From assembly GCA_021545665.1 (NCBI GenBank), contig JAJRTX010000253.1:1-13361 (forward strand): DNA of 13,361 bases, read 5' to 3'. Below the pieces are notes generated by a model. It worked only from the letters and a program-made list of their open reading frames with translations, did not search any database and was not told the origin of the DNA. A program made the translations under genes and the position numbers. Shown piece by piece: positions 1-8,669 of this stretch. Position 1 is the first letter of the stretch, and every line of letters starts with the position of its first letter. This stretch comes from Zetaproteobacteria bacterium. GTDB lineage: Bacteria > Pseudomonadota > Zetaproteobacteria > Mariprofundales > Mariprofundaceae.

Positions 1-160
1 AAGCTGCGTGTAGTTCATTTCTTGTCCTTTGATAAGTCGTGTTTGAAAAGCGCAAGGCTGCTACCGCAGTTTGCTCTTTCAAACGCTCATCAAAGTTGCA
101 CTTACGAATTGAATCCGCGTAACAAATAGATTTTAATTTCACCGTTTTACTGTCTTCCAT
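1..160 (-). CDS. Partial unidentified ORF running off the left edge
   Basis: Reading the minus strand from an ATG at 160, the frame stays open for 53 codons to the window edge. The peptide starts MEDSKTVKLKSICYADSIRK and contains LRFSNTTYQRTRNELHAA. I do not recognise a family. There is no good Shine-Dalgarno sequence before the ATG. A GTG lies four codons upstream in frame, and a TAA closes the frame near 197-199. The base composition is visibly richer in A and T than the hydrogenase genes, so this may belong to a different module. It lies downstream of hypE on the same strand. It could be a chance open frame, because only 53 codons are visible. Confidence 0.35.
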   Translation of the reverse strand, partial: MEDSKTVKLKSICYADSIRKCNFDERLKEQTAVAALRFSNTTYQRTRNELHAA

Positions 161-245
161 AATAATCCGCACACTGGGAGAATGGTTGCCAGTATCTTAA
201 AAAGAGATTCTAAACTGATATTTAGATAGCATAGCTTAACACCAA
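161..245. other. Spacer downstream of hypE
   Basis: This AT-rich stretch separates the end of the hydrogenase maturation genes from the partial ORF at the left edge. It holds one small palindrome, listed separately as a terminator candidate. I see no RNA gene and no convincing promoter in it. Confidence 0.5.
196..226 (-). terminator. Weak terminator candidate after hypE
   Basis: On the minus strand, about 20 nt after the hypE stop, there is a perfect six-base inverted repeat, TCTAAA and TTTAGA, with a six-base loop. It is followed within a few bases by a run of five T (ATCTCTTTTT). The order of hairpin then T run fits an intrinsic terminator at the end of the operon. The stem is short and AT-rich, so it would be weak, and it may be chance. 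Confidence 0.3.
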
Positions 246-1274
246 TCAGCAAATTCTTGGCATCTGTTCGCCTGTCAGCATCGGGACAATACGACTGCTG
301 TCCCAGGCAGTCTGCAACACGAGTGGGTGCCTGGAATCGGCAGACACTTCACCAATTACAGCAGCATCTTTTCCTTTAGCATGTGAACGCATCAACTGAA
401 GCAGTTGTTCTGCATCTGCTGGTGCACAAATCGCCACCAGTCGGCCCTCGCAGGCAAAATAGAGTGGATCAAGACCAAGTAATTCGCTGACTGCCCGCAC
501 GCCATCTGTAACCGGGATTTCCGCTTCGCGGATGCAGATGCCCAAACCTGTCTGTTCTGCAGCCTCGTTGAGTACAGTAGCAACACCCCCACGGGTTGGA
601 TCGCGCAGGAATCGTATTTGCGCGCCACTGGCCAGCATCTCTTGCACCAGATCGTGCAGCCATTGACTGTCTGATTTGAGATCGGCATCCAGCCCCAGCT
701 CACCTCGGCTGGTCAAAATTGTGGCACCGTGATCACCGATACAACCGGAGACCAGCACCTGATCGCCTGCCGCGATTCGCTCAGCGGCTATATTGACAGA
801 ATCAGCCACTGTGCCTAGACAAGTGGTGGTGATAAAAATCTGATCGGCCTCACCATGTTTGACCACCTTGGTATCAGCCGCCACCAACGCCACCCCACAT
901 GCCCTTGCAGCAGCTGCCATCGAATCAACTACCTGTTTCAGAATCGAAAGCTGTAAACCCTCCTCAAGAATAAATCCGGCCGTGATATAACGAGGCACAG
1001 CACCCATCATCGCAACATCGTTGACGCTGCCGTGGACTGACAGGCTGCCAATATCACCGCCGGGAAAAAATATTGGCGATACCACAAACGAATCGGTGGA
1101 TACCACCAGCCTCTCTCCCGGATTTGGCAGCAGCGCGCCATCATCCATCTGATCCAGAAATTCATTGGCAAAGACCGGTCGGAATATCTCCTCGACAAGC
1201 TGCGCCGAAGCCTTGCCGCCAGCTCCATGGCTGAGATCGACAAGTCCGGATTTGATATCCAGTTTGCTAATCAT
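246..1274 (-). CDS. hypE: HypE, hydrogenase maturation carbamoyl dehydratase
   Basis: HypE dehydrates the carbamoyl group that HypF places on its C-terminal cysteine to a thiocyanate, which supplies the cyanide ligands of the active-site iron. The protein is 342 residues, normal for the family. Visible hallmarks are LSHGAGGKAS near residue 14, the PurM/AIR-synthase-like stretch GDIGSLSVHGSVNDVAMMGA in the first third, and RDPTRGGVATVLNEAAEQTG in the second half. The end is PRIC with the required terminal cysteine (residue 342), so the gene is complete. I start it at ATG 1274, whose ATGA overlaps the hypD stop by four bases. An in-frame extension to 1319 would run back into hypD and lacks HypE-like sequence. 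It is the last gene of the operon. Confidence 0.96.
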   Translation of the reverse strand: MISKLDIKSGLVDLSHGAGGKASAQLVEEIFRPVFANEFLDQMDDGALLPNPGERLVVSTDSFVVSPIFFPGGDIGSLSVHGSVNDVAMMGAVPRYITAGFILEEGLQLSILKQVVDSMAAAARACGVALVAADTKVVKHGEADQIFITTTCLGTVADSVNIAAERIAAGDQVLVSGCIGDHGATILTSRGELGLDADLKSDSQWLHDLVQEMLASGAQIRFLRDPTRGGVATVLNEAAEQTGLGICIREAEIPVTDGVRAVSELLGLDPLYFACEGRLVAICAPADAEQLLQLMRSHAKGKDAAVIGEVSADSRHPLVLQTAWDSSRIVPMLTGEQMPRIC

Positions 1275-2380
1275 GCGCCCTCCCCTTCGCTCTGGGCAAA
1301 ATGATACACCGCAGCACAAGCGCCTTCAGAGGAAACCATGCATGCGCCGAGCGGATTCTCCGGCTTACATTGGGAGCCAAACAACGGACAGGATTGCGGC
1401 TGTAATTTCCCACGCAATACTTCCGGACATTTGCAGCCCCGGTACTCTTCACCTGCTTCCAGTCGGACAATACCCTGAGCTTCCACATCAAAATAAGAAT
1501 ATGCGGCCGCAATGCAGCAGCCACTGTGTGGCAATGTGCCAAGGCCACGCCAGTCGCACAAATCACGCACATCAAATACCTGTTGCAACAACCGCTGCGC
1601 TTTCTGATTGCCCTGTGGCAGCACGGCGCGTTTATACTGGTTCTCGATGCAGGCCTCACCCGCATTAATCTGCCTGACCAGCATTAACATTGATTCGAGC
1701 AAATCGACCGGTTCAAAACCGGAAATAACCAGCGGCATAGCGAATTCATCCGCTACAAAATCGTAGGCCTCGCAGCCGATCACCACACTGACATGACCGG
1801 GCCCGATAATGCCGTCGATATAACGTTCGCCATCGAGAATGGCGCGCATGGCAGGCGGTGTAAGCAGATGATTGGAAAATACCGAGAAATTGGCGACTTG
1901 CTCCTGCTTTGCTCTTAGCAGGGCAAGGGCAGTGGCCGGCATGGTTGTTTCAAAACCGACAGCAAAAAAGACGACCTGCCGCTCTGGATTTTTCTGTGCC
2001 AATGAAACCGCATCAAGCGGCGAATAAACCATGCGCATATCAGCTCCCCGGGCTCTGGCCTTGATCAGGCTATCGCCATGACTGCCCGGCACCCGCATCA
2101 TATCACCGTAACTGCACAGCATAATTTCAGTGCTTTCGGCCAGCCTGATGGCGGCATCAATGCGCCCGGCTGGTAATACACAGACCGGACAGCCGGGCCC
2201 ATGCACCATATGAATGGCTTTGGGTAGAGCAGATATCAGCCCATAGCGGTAGAGGGCATGGGTATGACCACCACAGAACTCCATCAGACGATAGCTGCGA
2301 TCAGCCTGTACTTCCCGGCCCAGTTGCCGCAACAATTTCCTGATCGACTCTGCATCGCGGAATTCGTCCATTAGTTTCAC
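1271..2380 (-). CDS. hypD: HypD, Fe(CN)2CO cofactor assembly scaffold
   Basis: HypD is an iron-sulfur protein that works with HypC to build and hold the Fe(CN)2CO unit before transfer to the large subunit. The 369-residue product is full length. It shows CGGHTH at residues 36-41 and GPGCPVC at 61-67, both cofactor-binding or thiol-redox motifs, then GFETT in the middle domain. The cysteine-rich C-terminus has CKCPEVLRGK from residue 316 and GACMVSSEGAC ending at 355, where the [4Fe-4S] cluster binds. The start is a GTG at 2380 that overlaps the hypC stop as GTGA, which suggests translational coupling. An ATG at 2371 (MDEFRD) is a possible alternative start. It overlaps hypE by four bases. Confidence 0.96.
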   Translation of the reverse strand: MKLMDEFRDAESIRKLLRQLGREVQADRSYRLMEFCGGHTHALYRYGLISALPKAIHMVHGPGCPVCVLPAGRIDAAIRLAESTEIMLCSYGDMMRVPGSHGDSLIKARARGADMRMVYSPLDAVSLAQKNPERQVVFFAVGFETTMPATALALLRAKQEQVANFSVFSNHLLTPPAMRAILDGERYIDGIIGPGHVSVVIGCEAYDFVADEFAMPLVISGFEPVDLLESMLMLVRQINAGEACIENQYKRAVLPQGNQKAQRLLQQVFDVRDLCDWRGLGTLPHSGCCIAAAYSYFDVEAQGIVRLEAGEEYRGCKCPEVLRGKLQPQSCPLFGSQCKPENPLGACMVSSEGACAAVYHFAQSEGEGA

Positions 2381-2586
2381 AACGCAATCCCATCAATCAG
2401 GGCCAGTGTTTCTTCCGCCTCAAGCCGATCCAGCGTTGTAATCGCAATACCGGCATGCAGTAGCACATAATCACCGACTTTTGCATCGACCAATGCCAGC
2501 GAGGCCTCTCTTCGGATGCCGGCAATCTCAACTGTAGCCATCTCATCATGCAACCTGATTACTTGAGCCGGTATAGCCAGACACAT
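2377..2586 (-). CDS. hypC: HypC, HypD partner and large-subunit chaperone
   Basis: HypC (HupF/HypC family) carries the iron unit between HypD and the hydrogenase large-subunit precursor, using its N-terminal cysteine. The product has 69 residues, within the usual 70-100, though at the short end. It begins MCLAIPAQV, with Cys2 exposed after removal of the initiator Met, and has the family's short beta-barrel pattern (ATVEIAGIRREASLALV, VGDYVLLHAGIAI). A GGGGAG Shine-Dalgarno sequence (2593-2598) sits six bases before the ATG, and the stop of hypF is one base away. Its stop overlaps the hypD start. Confidence 0.95.
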   Translation of the reverse strand: MCLAIPAQVIRLHDEMATVEIAGIRREASLALVDAKVGDYVLLHAGIAITTLDRLEAEETLALIDGIAL

Positions 2587-2587
2587 G

Positions 2588-4931
2588 TTAATCTCCCCTT
2601 TGCCGCTTCAATAATAATTGCGCTACGCGTGCCTGCCCCAGACTTATGCCGCCATCTCCGCTGGGCAAGAGTTTACTGCGCCATACCTGCTTTCCTCTAT
2701 TGCTCAATTGATCCATAATGGTTGTTGCAAGTAGCTCATTGGCAAAACAGCCTCCAGCCAGAACAACATCTCTGATGTTTTCCCGTTCAGCAGATGTCAT
2801 AAGCAGATCAACAACACCCGCAATGAATGAAGCATGGAAACGCCGGGAAAGAATTGGACTCGGAACACCACCCAGTTTTTCTTTGGCCAGAGCAGAAAAA
2901 GCACGGGTGAAATCCAGCTCCAGCAAGTCTTCTGAAACATTCAATTGAGAGAGGTAGGGTTCACTCACCATTTCTCCACCTGCCAGAGATTCAAACTCAA
3001 TCGCTGCCTGCCCTTCATAAGTGATATAATCCATACCCGTGACAATCGCCTGTGCAGCGTCCAGCAGTCTGCCTGCGCTGCTAGTCTTTATACCAAATTC
3101 CGACCTGCAAAGACGGGCCACAGTACTAATCTCTTCCCGTCCCGGAAAAATCTTCGCCATCAACTCGAAAGAATCATCTCCCATTAAAGATAGAAATGAG
3201 ACCGCCATTCGCCACGGTTCACGGACTGCCATATCACCTCCCGGCATGACAACCGGACGAAGTCGCCCCAGCCTCTGATACTCTCCGCCTTCCACTCTCA
3301 GGCACTCTCCTCCCCATGCAGTACCATCCGGCCCGAATCCGTAACCGTCCAAGCACCAGCCCGATAACAGGACAGTCCAGATGCTGTTCGGCCAGAATCG
3401 ATTCGATATGAGCATGATGATGCTGAACCTGAATCAGCGGAACTCTCAGCTTATCTGCATAAGTAGCAGCCAGCCGGGTTGAATGAAAGTCCGGGTGCAA
3501 ATCACAGGCAATAGCCTGGGGATGGAGATCAAGCAACCGGGTGAGGCTGTGAAAACTCTCATCGGCCAGCCGGTTGGCATCAGGATTTTCAAGGTCGCCG
3601 ATATGGGGTGATAAAAAGGACTGATAACCTTTGGTAAAGCATAAAACGCTTTTCAGATCCGCACCCATGGCAATAACAGAAGCATCTCTATCAGATAGTG
3701 TAATGGGAGCGGGCGCATAGCTGCGCCCCCTGCGCAGCCAGACTTCCCGCTGCTGATGCAGGCGCATCACCGAATCATCTGAACGATGAACGATCTCCCT
3801 GTCATGAAGCAGAAACCCGTCTACAATGCCTTTAAATAGAGTAGTTGCTTCATCATTATCGGCAATAAGCACGCCTCCACTGATATTGGCGCTGGTTGCT
3901 ACCAGCACATTGGCGGAGACTTCATGCTGATATACTTGAAAACCGGGACAACCATCCAGTTCATACAGTAAAAGATGATGCATCGGTGAAGAGGGTAGCA
4001 TCCAACCCAGTGTATCTAGTTTTCCCGCAACCGCTTCAGACCACGTAACGTCCTGATCCTTTTTCTTACGCAACAGCACGATGGGGCGTCCCGGATCCGC
4101 AAGCATCCGGCCCGCAGCCGGAGACACATCTGAACAGGTAGATACTGATTCAATATTCGTCGTCATCAATGCCAGCGGTTTGTCCGCTCGCCTTTTGATT
4201 TTACGTAGCCGCTTCACTGTTTCAATCTGTGTCGCATCACATAGCAGATGAAATCCACCGACACCCTTTACAGCCAGAATGCCTCGCCTTCGAATAACAT
4301 CGGCAGCCAATCTGATTGCATCACCGTCAATCACCTCAACCTGTGCATTGGCAAAAGTGAGTGTCGGGCCGCAGCTCTTACAGGCCTGTGTCTGCGCATG
4401 AAACCGGCGATCTGATGGTTGCTCATATTCACTCTGGCAATCCGCACACATCTGAAAATCCGACTGGCTGGTATTTTGCCGGTCAAAAGGGAACTCTCGA
4501 ACAATAGAATAACGTGGCCCGCACGATGTGCATGAGATAAATGCATGACGGTAGCGCCGGTTATCGGGGTCAAACATTTCAGTTAGACATGTATCACATG
4601 GGGCTACATCAACCGGCAGCCATGCCCCTTCCCCTGGCCCACTGGAGTCTATCCTGAAGTCTATATCTGATATGGGTGTCAAATTGCTAACATCAAACGT
4701 CACAATAGATGAGTGCGCGGGAGGCTCATATCTCAGGGTCTGTAAAAATGACTCAATCCTGAAGCTATTACCCTCAACTTCCAGCGTGACTCCACATTGA
4801 TTGCGAATCCATCCGGTTAGTTGCAGACGAGCAGCCAAACGACTCACAAAAGGGCGAAATCCCACCCCCTGAACGGCTCCGGATATCCTGACCCGCTTTC
4901 TCACAATGTGATTCTCATCGCCCATGCTCAT
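2588..4931 (-). pseudogene. hypF: HypF carbamoyltransferase, broken by a one-base frameshift
   Basis: HypF makes carbamoyl-AMP from carbamoyl phosphate and ATP and transfers the carbamoyl group to HypE. The first frame shows an acylphosphatase-like domain (VRISGAVQGVGFRPF, residues about 10-100), four zinc-finger CxxC pairs (Cys 112/115, 134/137, 162/165, 184/187), a YrdC-like domain (about 200-385) and the start of the Kae1-like domain with HHHAHIESIL. At about residue 527 the frame shifts. The first frame reads IGLVLGRLR and stops at 3234, while the second frame continues as LDGYGFGPDGTAWGGE to 2588. Reading CTTGGACGG as CTTGACGG restores the family sequence, so one extra G (plus-strand C at 3349 or 3350) explains the break. 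Repaired, the protein would be about 781 residues, a normal length. ATG 4931 and ATG 4925 are both plausible starts, and neither has a clear Shine-Dalgarno sequence. A sequencing error cannot be excluded. Confidence 0.9.
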
Positions 4932-4956
4932 CAACAGGTCAGAAATAAGCAGAGAT

Positions 4957-5700
4957 TCAGTTATTGGCTGGGGAGGTGTTCGGATGCTGATTATTCAACC
5001 AGCCCAGCCATTGATCCATGCCCTCGCCAGTTTCAGCCGACACCTCAAATACAGACATTTGCGGCGAAAAACGCCGCAATGTTTCATGGCAGGCCTGCAT
5101 GTCGAATGGCACATACGGCAGCAGGTCGCTTTTGCTGATCAGCACGCAATCCGCCGATGCAAACATATCCGGATATTTAAGTGGTTTATCTTCCCCTTCG
5201 GGCGTAGAGAGCAATACCACCCGCTGATGCTCACCCAGCGCAAAGGCCGCCGGACAGACCAGATTGCCAACATTTTCGATAAACAGCAGTGAATTCGGCG
5301 GTGGTTGTAAATGCTCCAACGCATGGCCGACCATATGCGCATCCAGATGGCACATCTTGCCGGTATTGATCTGATGTACAAACTCACAGCTCTGCCTGAT
5401 CTTCTCGGCATCGAGATCAGTTTGCTGATCACCTTCAATTACACATACCGGCATATGTCCTTTCAGCCTGTTGATTGTTGCCAATAGTAACGATGTTTTG
5501 CCCGCGCCGGGGCTGGAAACCAGATTGAGTGCGAAGATATTGCGGGCATCGAAAAACTGCCGGTTTTTTTCTGCCAGTTGCTGGTTCCTGGCCAGTAGAT
5601 CCAGTTCGACCGCAACTCTTCGGCTCTCCGTTTCATGCTGATGCCCCGTTGCATGAGCACTGTTTTCATCCGGCAGGCCGCAGCCACAAGTTCCACACAT
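4957..5700 (-). CDS. hypB: HypB, GTPase for nickel insertion
   Basis: HypB is a nickel-binding GTPase of the SIMIBI class that works with HypA to load nickel into the large subunit. The 247-residue product starts with the high-affinity nickel motif MCGTCGCG, followed by a short histidine-bearing linker (HATGHQH) rather than a long His-rich tract. The P-loop SSPGAGKTS is at residues 62-70. The GTPase-domain metal ligands Cys117-His118 (KMCHLD) and Cys149 (NLVCPA) are present, as is a SKSD base-recognition motif near residue 189. The ATG overlaps the hypA stop by one base (TGATG). The modest His content suggests delivery rather than nickel storage. Confidence 0.97.
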   Translation of the reverse strand: MCGTCGCGLPDENSAHATGHQHETESRRVAVELDLLARNQQLAEKNRQFFDARNIFALNLVSSPGAGKTSLLLATINRLKGHMPVCVIEGDQQTDLDAEKIRQSCEFVHQINTGKMCHLDAHMVGHALEHLQPPPNSLLFIENVGNLVCPAAFALGEHQRVVLLSTPEGEDKPLKYPDMFASADCVLISKSDLLPYVPFDMQACHETLRRFSPQMSVFEVSAETGEGMDQWLGWLNNQHPNTSPANN

Positions 5701-6050
5701 CAGATCACCTCCAGTTCAGTTATCCGCATTTCACCCGCTCGCAATCCGTTTATCTCCTGTGACATCATAATGCCACCACATTGGCTGCATGGCGCATAGG
5801 CCTCGTTCAACATCTGCTGATAACCGCAAAGACTACAGCGACCTCTCGTCTCCACCTGACAAACTTTCAATTGCGTCTTTTCAAGTCTGCCGCTACGCAC
5901 CGAATCAAAGGCAAAGTTTAACGCCTCCGGTGCAACACATGAAAAAGCGCCGAGCTGTAAATGAATTTCTTTCACCTGCCGGTAACCGTACTGATCGCAT
6001 TGCTGCTCCACCAGTCGGGCCAGTTCCCGGGCCAGCGACATTTCATGCAT
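5700..6050 (-). CDS. hypA: HypA, nickel metallochaperone
   Basis: HypA is a small zinc protein that binds nickel through its N-terminus and passes it to the large subunit with HypB. The 116-residue product begins MHEMSLARELARLV, with the conserved M-H-E nickel site. It has two CxxC zinc pairs, Cys72/75 (CSLC) and Cys88/91 (CSQC), at the usual spacing, and the length is typical. The ATG lies inside the end of the endopeptidase gene, an eight-base overlap, and the stop meets the hypB start, so translation is likely coupled along this stretch. Confidence 0.96.
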   Translation of the reverse strand: MHEMSLARELARLVEQQCDQYGYRQVKEIHLQLGAFSCVAPEALNFAFDSVRSGRLEKTQLKVCQVETRGRCSLCGYQQMLNEAYAPCSQCGGIMMSQEINGLRAGEMRITELEVI

Positions 6051-6531
6051 GGCATATGCTCAACCGGGTTTCGATACATGCATGCACTCTTTGCAGCAAC
6101 TCAGGCATTGCTACAGCTACAATATCGGACAATGGCTCCCCTATCCGGCAGTGTTGTATTTCAATGCCATAAATCCGGACTTCCGGCATCTCCTCACCTG
6201 TCACTGTGGCCAGTAATATCCAGTCGACCAGCCCCAGTCCGTGCGTAGATGTGTACCTAAGCCCTGAATGGCTGATCTGATCCACACCAAAACAGTGCAA
6301 GGTTCCCGCTGCCACTCCGCTCTCACATGCATCAAGCAAAATCAGCATATCATCACCGTTCAAACCTTCAAACAGTTCCGGGCCGGGTGCAGGCAGTGCA
6401 ACCGTCTCCAGGCGAGGCCACTGCTTTTTTCGAATGCGTTCCTGAATCATTTCTACAGCATAAATACCGAGTCCGTCATCACCAGCGAGGGCATTGCCGA
6501 TGCCGACAATTCTAATTCGATGCGGGTTCAT
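6043..6531 (-). CDS. Hydrogenase maturation endopeptidase (HyaD/HybD/FrxA type)
   Basis: This is a peptidase family M52 protein of 162 residues. After nickel is in place it removes the C-terminal peptide of the large subunit. The start IVGIGNALAGDDGLG carries the family's first metal-binding acid (Asp18/19). The second acid is Asp67 in LILLDA and the histidine is His97 in STHGLGL. Its position directly after hydA, with an ATGA overlap of four bases, marks HydA as its substrate. The exact family name varies between species, so no symbol is given. Confidence 0.93.
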   Translation of the reverse strand: MNPHRIRIVGIGNALAGDDGLGIYAVEMIQERIRKKQWPRLETVALPAPGPELFEGLNGDDMLILLDACESGVAAGTLHCFGVDQISHSGLRYTSTHGLGLVDWILLATVTGEEMPEVRIYGIEIQHCRIGEPLSDIVAVAMPELLQRVHACIETRLSICHA

Positions 6532-7823
6532 AAACGCTGAACCTGCACTTTAAGGAAATGGGTGGCGCAGGATATACAAGGGTCGTAACTGCGCACCACG
6601 CGCTCGCAGGCTCTGCCGATTTCATCATCCGACAGGCCAACCAGCGCTGGCAGGAGTGCGGTCAGATCAGCCTCCATCTGAGCCTGATTCTGAGCTGTCG
6701 GCGGAACGATTTTAGCCTGCTCAATCAAACCCTCAGCATTCACCTGATAACGGTGATAAAGCAGACCTCTTGGTGCTTCAGTCGCTGCCTGAGCGGTACC
6801 TGCCAGAACCGAAACCGGCGCTTTGGCATGTTGCGGTTTTTTATAGCCCTGAATCAATGCTATCGACTCATCAATGGCATCCAGTAATTCAACGGCGCGG
6901 GCAATAATGGCCTGATGCGGATTGTTCGGGTTAAATGGAACAGAATCCAGAGACTCTCCTGATATGGATCTGAGCCTGGCTCTGTTCAGGACTATTCTTG
7001 ATAGCGGGCCGACGATATAGGGTTTTTCATTCAACCTGCAATGCAGGGCATTGGAATGCGGCACCTGATGTTCTACAAAATGACTTTCATATTCTGCTGG
7101 CCGAATAGCCTGCTCAGGCTGACCAGAAGGCCTGAATGCAATCAACCCTTCATTCATCGGGTATTCGACTTCCGGCTGCAAGGCGACAAAGGTATAGGGC
7201 ATGGTAAAATCAGGAAAATCGAATCCGGCCACCAACTGTACCGTCTCAAGAGCCGCTTCCCTGGCCCAGAGCAGTTCTTCAAGGTGAGCATTCAGTTCAT
7301 GTGCATCAGGCACCCGGCTAAAACCGCCAACCTGCACGGAAACCGGGTGGATAGCCCGACCACCGAGTAGTTTCAGGATGGCATCACCACATTTTTTCAG
7401 CCTCAGCGCCCGCTTCAGTAAATCAGGCTGGGACTGTGCCAGTTCAAGGGCGGAATCCAGACCGAGAAAATCAGGTGCATGCAGCATATAAATATGCAGA
7501 GCATGGCTTTCGATCCATTCAGCACAGTAAAGCAGACGACGCAAGGCTCTGATCGAAGGATCAATTTCAACCTCAAACAACCCTTCAAATGCATGCACGG
7601 CGCTCATCTGGTAGGCAACAGGACAGATGCCACAGATACGCGCCACAATATCCGGCACCTCAGAGTAATGCCGCCCCTGCAAAAAACCCTCAAAAAACCT
7701 CGGCGGCTCAAATATGCGCAGCTGCACATCCACCACGCGATCTCCGTCGAGCACAATACCCAATGCACCCTCACCTTCCACACGTGTCAGTAGATCAACC
7801 TTGATGATACGTGAATCACTCAT
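6528..7823 (-). CDS. hydA: Group 3b [NiFe]-hydrogenase large (alpha) subunit
   Basis: This is the catalytic subunit that holds the NiFe active site and interconverts H2 with protons and electrons. The 431-residue length fits the compact group 3b proteins. The N-terminus has RVEGEG (14-19). The first nickel-cysteine pair is in RICGICPVAYQMS (Cys64, Cys67). The second is in DPCISCATH near the end (Cys416, Cys419). By analogy with the family, the endopeptidase would cut after His422 and release nine residues (FLKVQVQRL). The Tyr where many other groups have His after the first CxxC fits group 3b as I remember it. There is no signal peptide or membrane segment, so the enzyme is cytosolic. It overlaps hydD and the endopeptidase gene by four bases each (ATGA). 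Confidence 0.96.
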   Translation of the reverse strand: MSDSRIIKVDLLTRVEGEGALGIVLDGDRVVDVQLRIFEPPRFFEGFLQGRHYSEVPDIVARICGICPVAYQMSAVHAFEGLFEVEIDPSIRALRRLLYCAEWIESHALHIYMLHAPDFLGLDSALELAQSQPDLLKRALRLKKCGDAILKLLGGRAIHPVSVQVGGFSRVPDAHELNAHLEELLWAREAALETVQLVAGFDFPDFTMPYTFVALQPEVEYPMNEGLIAFRPSGQPEQAIRPAEYESHFVEHQVPHSNALHCRLNEKPYIVGPLSRIVLNRARLRSISGESLDSVPFNPNNPHQAIIARAVELLDAIDESIALIQGYKKPQHAKAPVSVLAGTAQAATEAPRGLLYHRYQVNAEGLIEQAKIVPPTAQNQAQMEADLTALLPALVGLSDDEIGRACERVVRSYDPCISCATHFLKVQVQRL

Positions 7824-8614
7824 TCTTCGCGATCTCCCTGAATGTTTCTAAAGACCTCTGCATGGCTATGAATCAGGTGGAATTTCCGCCTGACCTCATC
7901 AGCTTCCAATTGCAAAGCCTGTTCAAACTGGTCGGCCAGCGCCTGAGCATTTGGCCCTTCTCTGCCTGCTGGAAATGAGAGTTCTGCCGGGCCAAAACAG
8001 CCATAACATCCGCGCTGCATCGAAGGACAAATTGAGCCACAGCCAGTGCGCGTGACAGGCCCCATACATGCTTCTCCCTTGCCCACCATCACACAGGGGT
8101 AACCCAGCCTTTTGCATTCCAGACACAGCGGCATTTCAGGCAATCGTGGTGTAACTCCGGCCAGCAGATCGGCCAATACTTTTCTGAGCTGCCCTTTATC
8201 AATCGGGCAGCCCCATAGTTCAAAATCCACTTTCACATGCTCGGAGATTGGCGTCGAATCATTCAAGGAATCCAGATATTCAGGGTGCGGATAAACCTGA
8301 TGTGCCAAACCTCCTTCGACACCATTTCTCAGCGCCTGAATGCCTCCGGATGTTGCACAGGCCCCGATCGTCACCAGTGCTGCGCTCTGCGCTCTGATTT
8401 CTTCTATCTCGTCCAGATGTTCGGGTGTTGAAATCGAGCCTTCAACGAAAGCCACATCGTATGGCCCTTCCAGCAAACGACTTGATGCCTCGGGGAAATA
8501 GGCAATATCAATGCGCCCGGCCAGTAGCAACAAATCCTCCTCCAGGCTGAGTATGGATAACTGACAACCGTCACAGGATGCGAATTTGAATACAGCAACT
8601 CTGGGCAAAGCCAT
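7820..8614 (-). CDS. hydD: Group 3b [NiFe]-hydrogenase small (delta) subunit
   Basis: This is the electron-transfer partner of HydA, 264 residues. The NuoB-like N-terminal domain carries the four ligands of the proximal [4Fe-4S] cluster: Cys14 and Cys17 in FASCDGCQLS, Cys86 in GACATSG and Cys136 in WGCPIDKGQL. The C-terminal part has eight further cysteines (164, 167, 174, 183, 192, 196, 203, 206) spaced for two more clusters, and none is missing. There is no twin-arginine signal, as expected for a cytosolic group 3 enzyme. A strong GGAGGT sits seven bases before the ATG. This is a freestanding start, unlike the overlapping starts around it, which fits the preceding 161-nt gap. Confidence 0.95.
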   Translation of the reverse strand: MALPRVAVFKFASCDGCQLSILSLEEDLLLLAGRIDIAYFPEASSRLLEGPYDVAFVEGSISTPEHLDEIEEIRAQSAALVTIGACATSGGIQALRNGVEGGLAHQVYPHPEYLDSLNDSTPISEHVKVDFELWGCPIDKGQLRKVLADLLAGVTPRLPEMPLCLECKRLGYPCVMVGKGEACMGPVTRTGCGSICPSMQRGCYGCFGPAELSFPAGREGPNAQALADQFEQALQLEADEVRRKFHLIHSHAEVFRNIQGDREE

Positions 8615-8621
8615 TTCAGTG

Positions 8622-8627
8622 ACCTCC
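8622..8627 (-). promoter_or_regulatory. Ribosome-binding site of hydD
   Basis: GGAGGT on the minus strand, seven bases before ATG 8614. It is a near-ideal Shine-Dalgarno sequence and fixes the hydD start. Confidence 0.85.
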
Positions 8628-8669
8628 CATGGAATGAGGGGTTAATATAATGTGCACACTGGCGCGGGA

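Noticed and set aside
1275..1319. N-terminal extension of hypE by 15 codons
   Set aside because: It overlaps the conserved C-terminus of hypD and encodes no HypE-like sequence; the ATGA overlap at 1274 gives the expected start.
3340..3360. Programmed +1 frameshift in hypF (CTT GGA C resembles the CTT TGA C site of prfB)
   Set aside because: The slippery site lacks the stop codon and there is no AGGGGG-like sequence spaced just upstream. HypF is not known to use recoding, so a one-base insertion is simpler.
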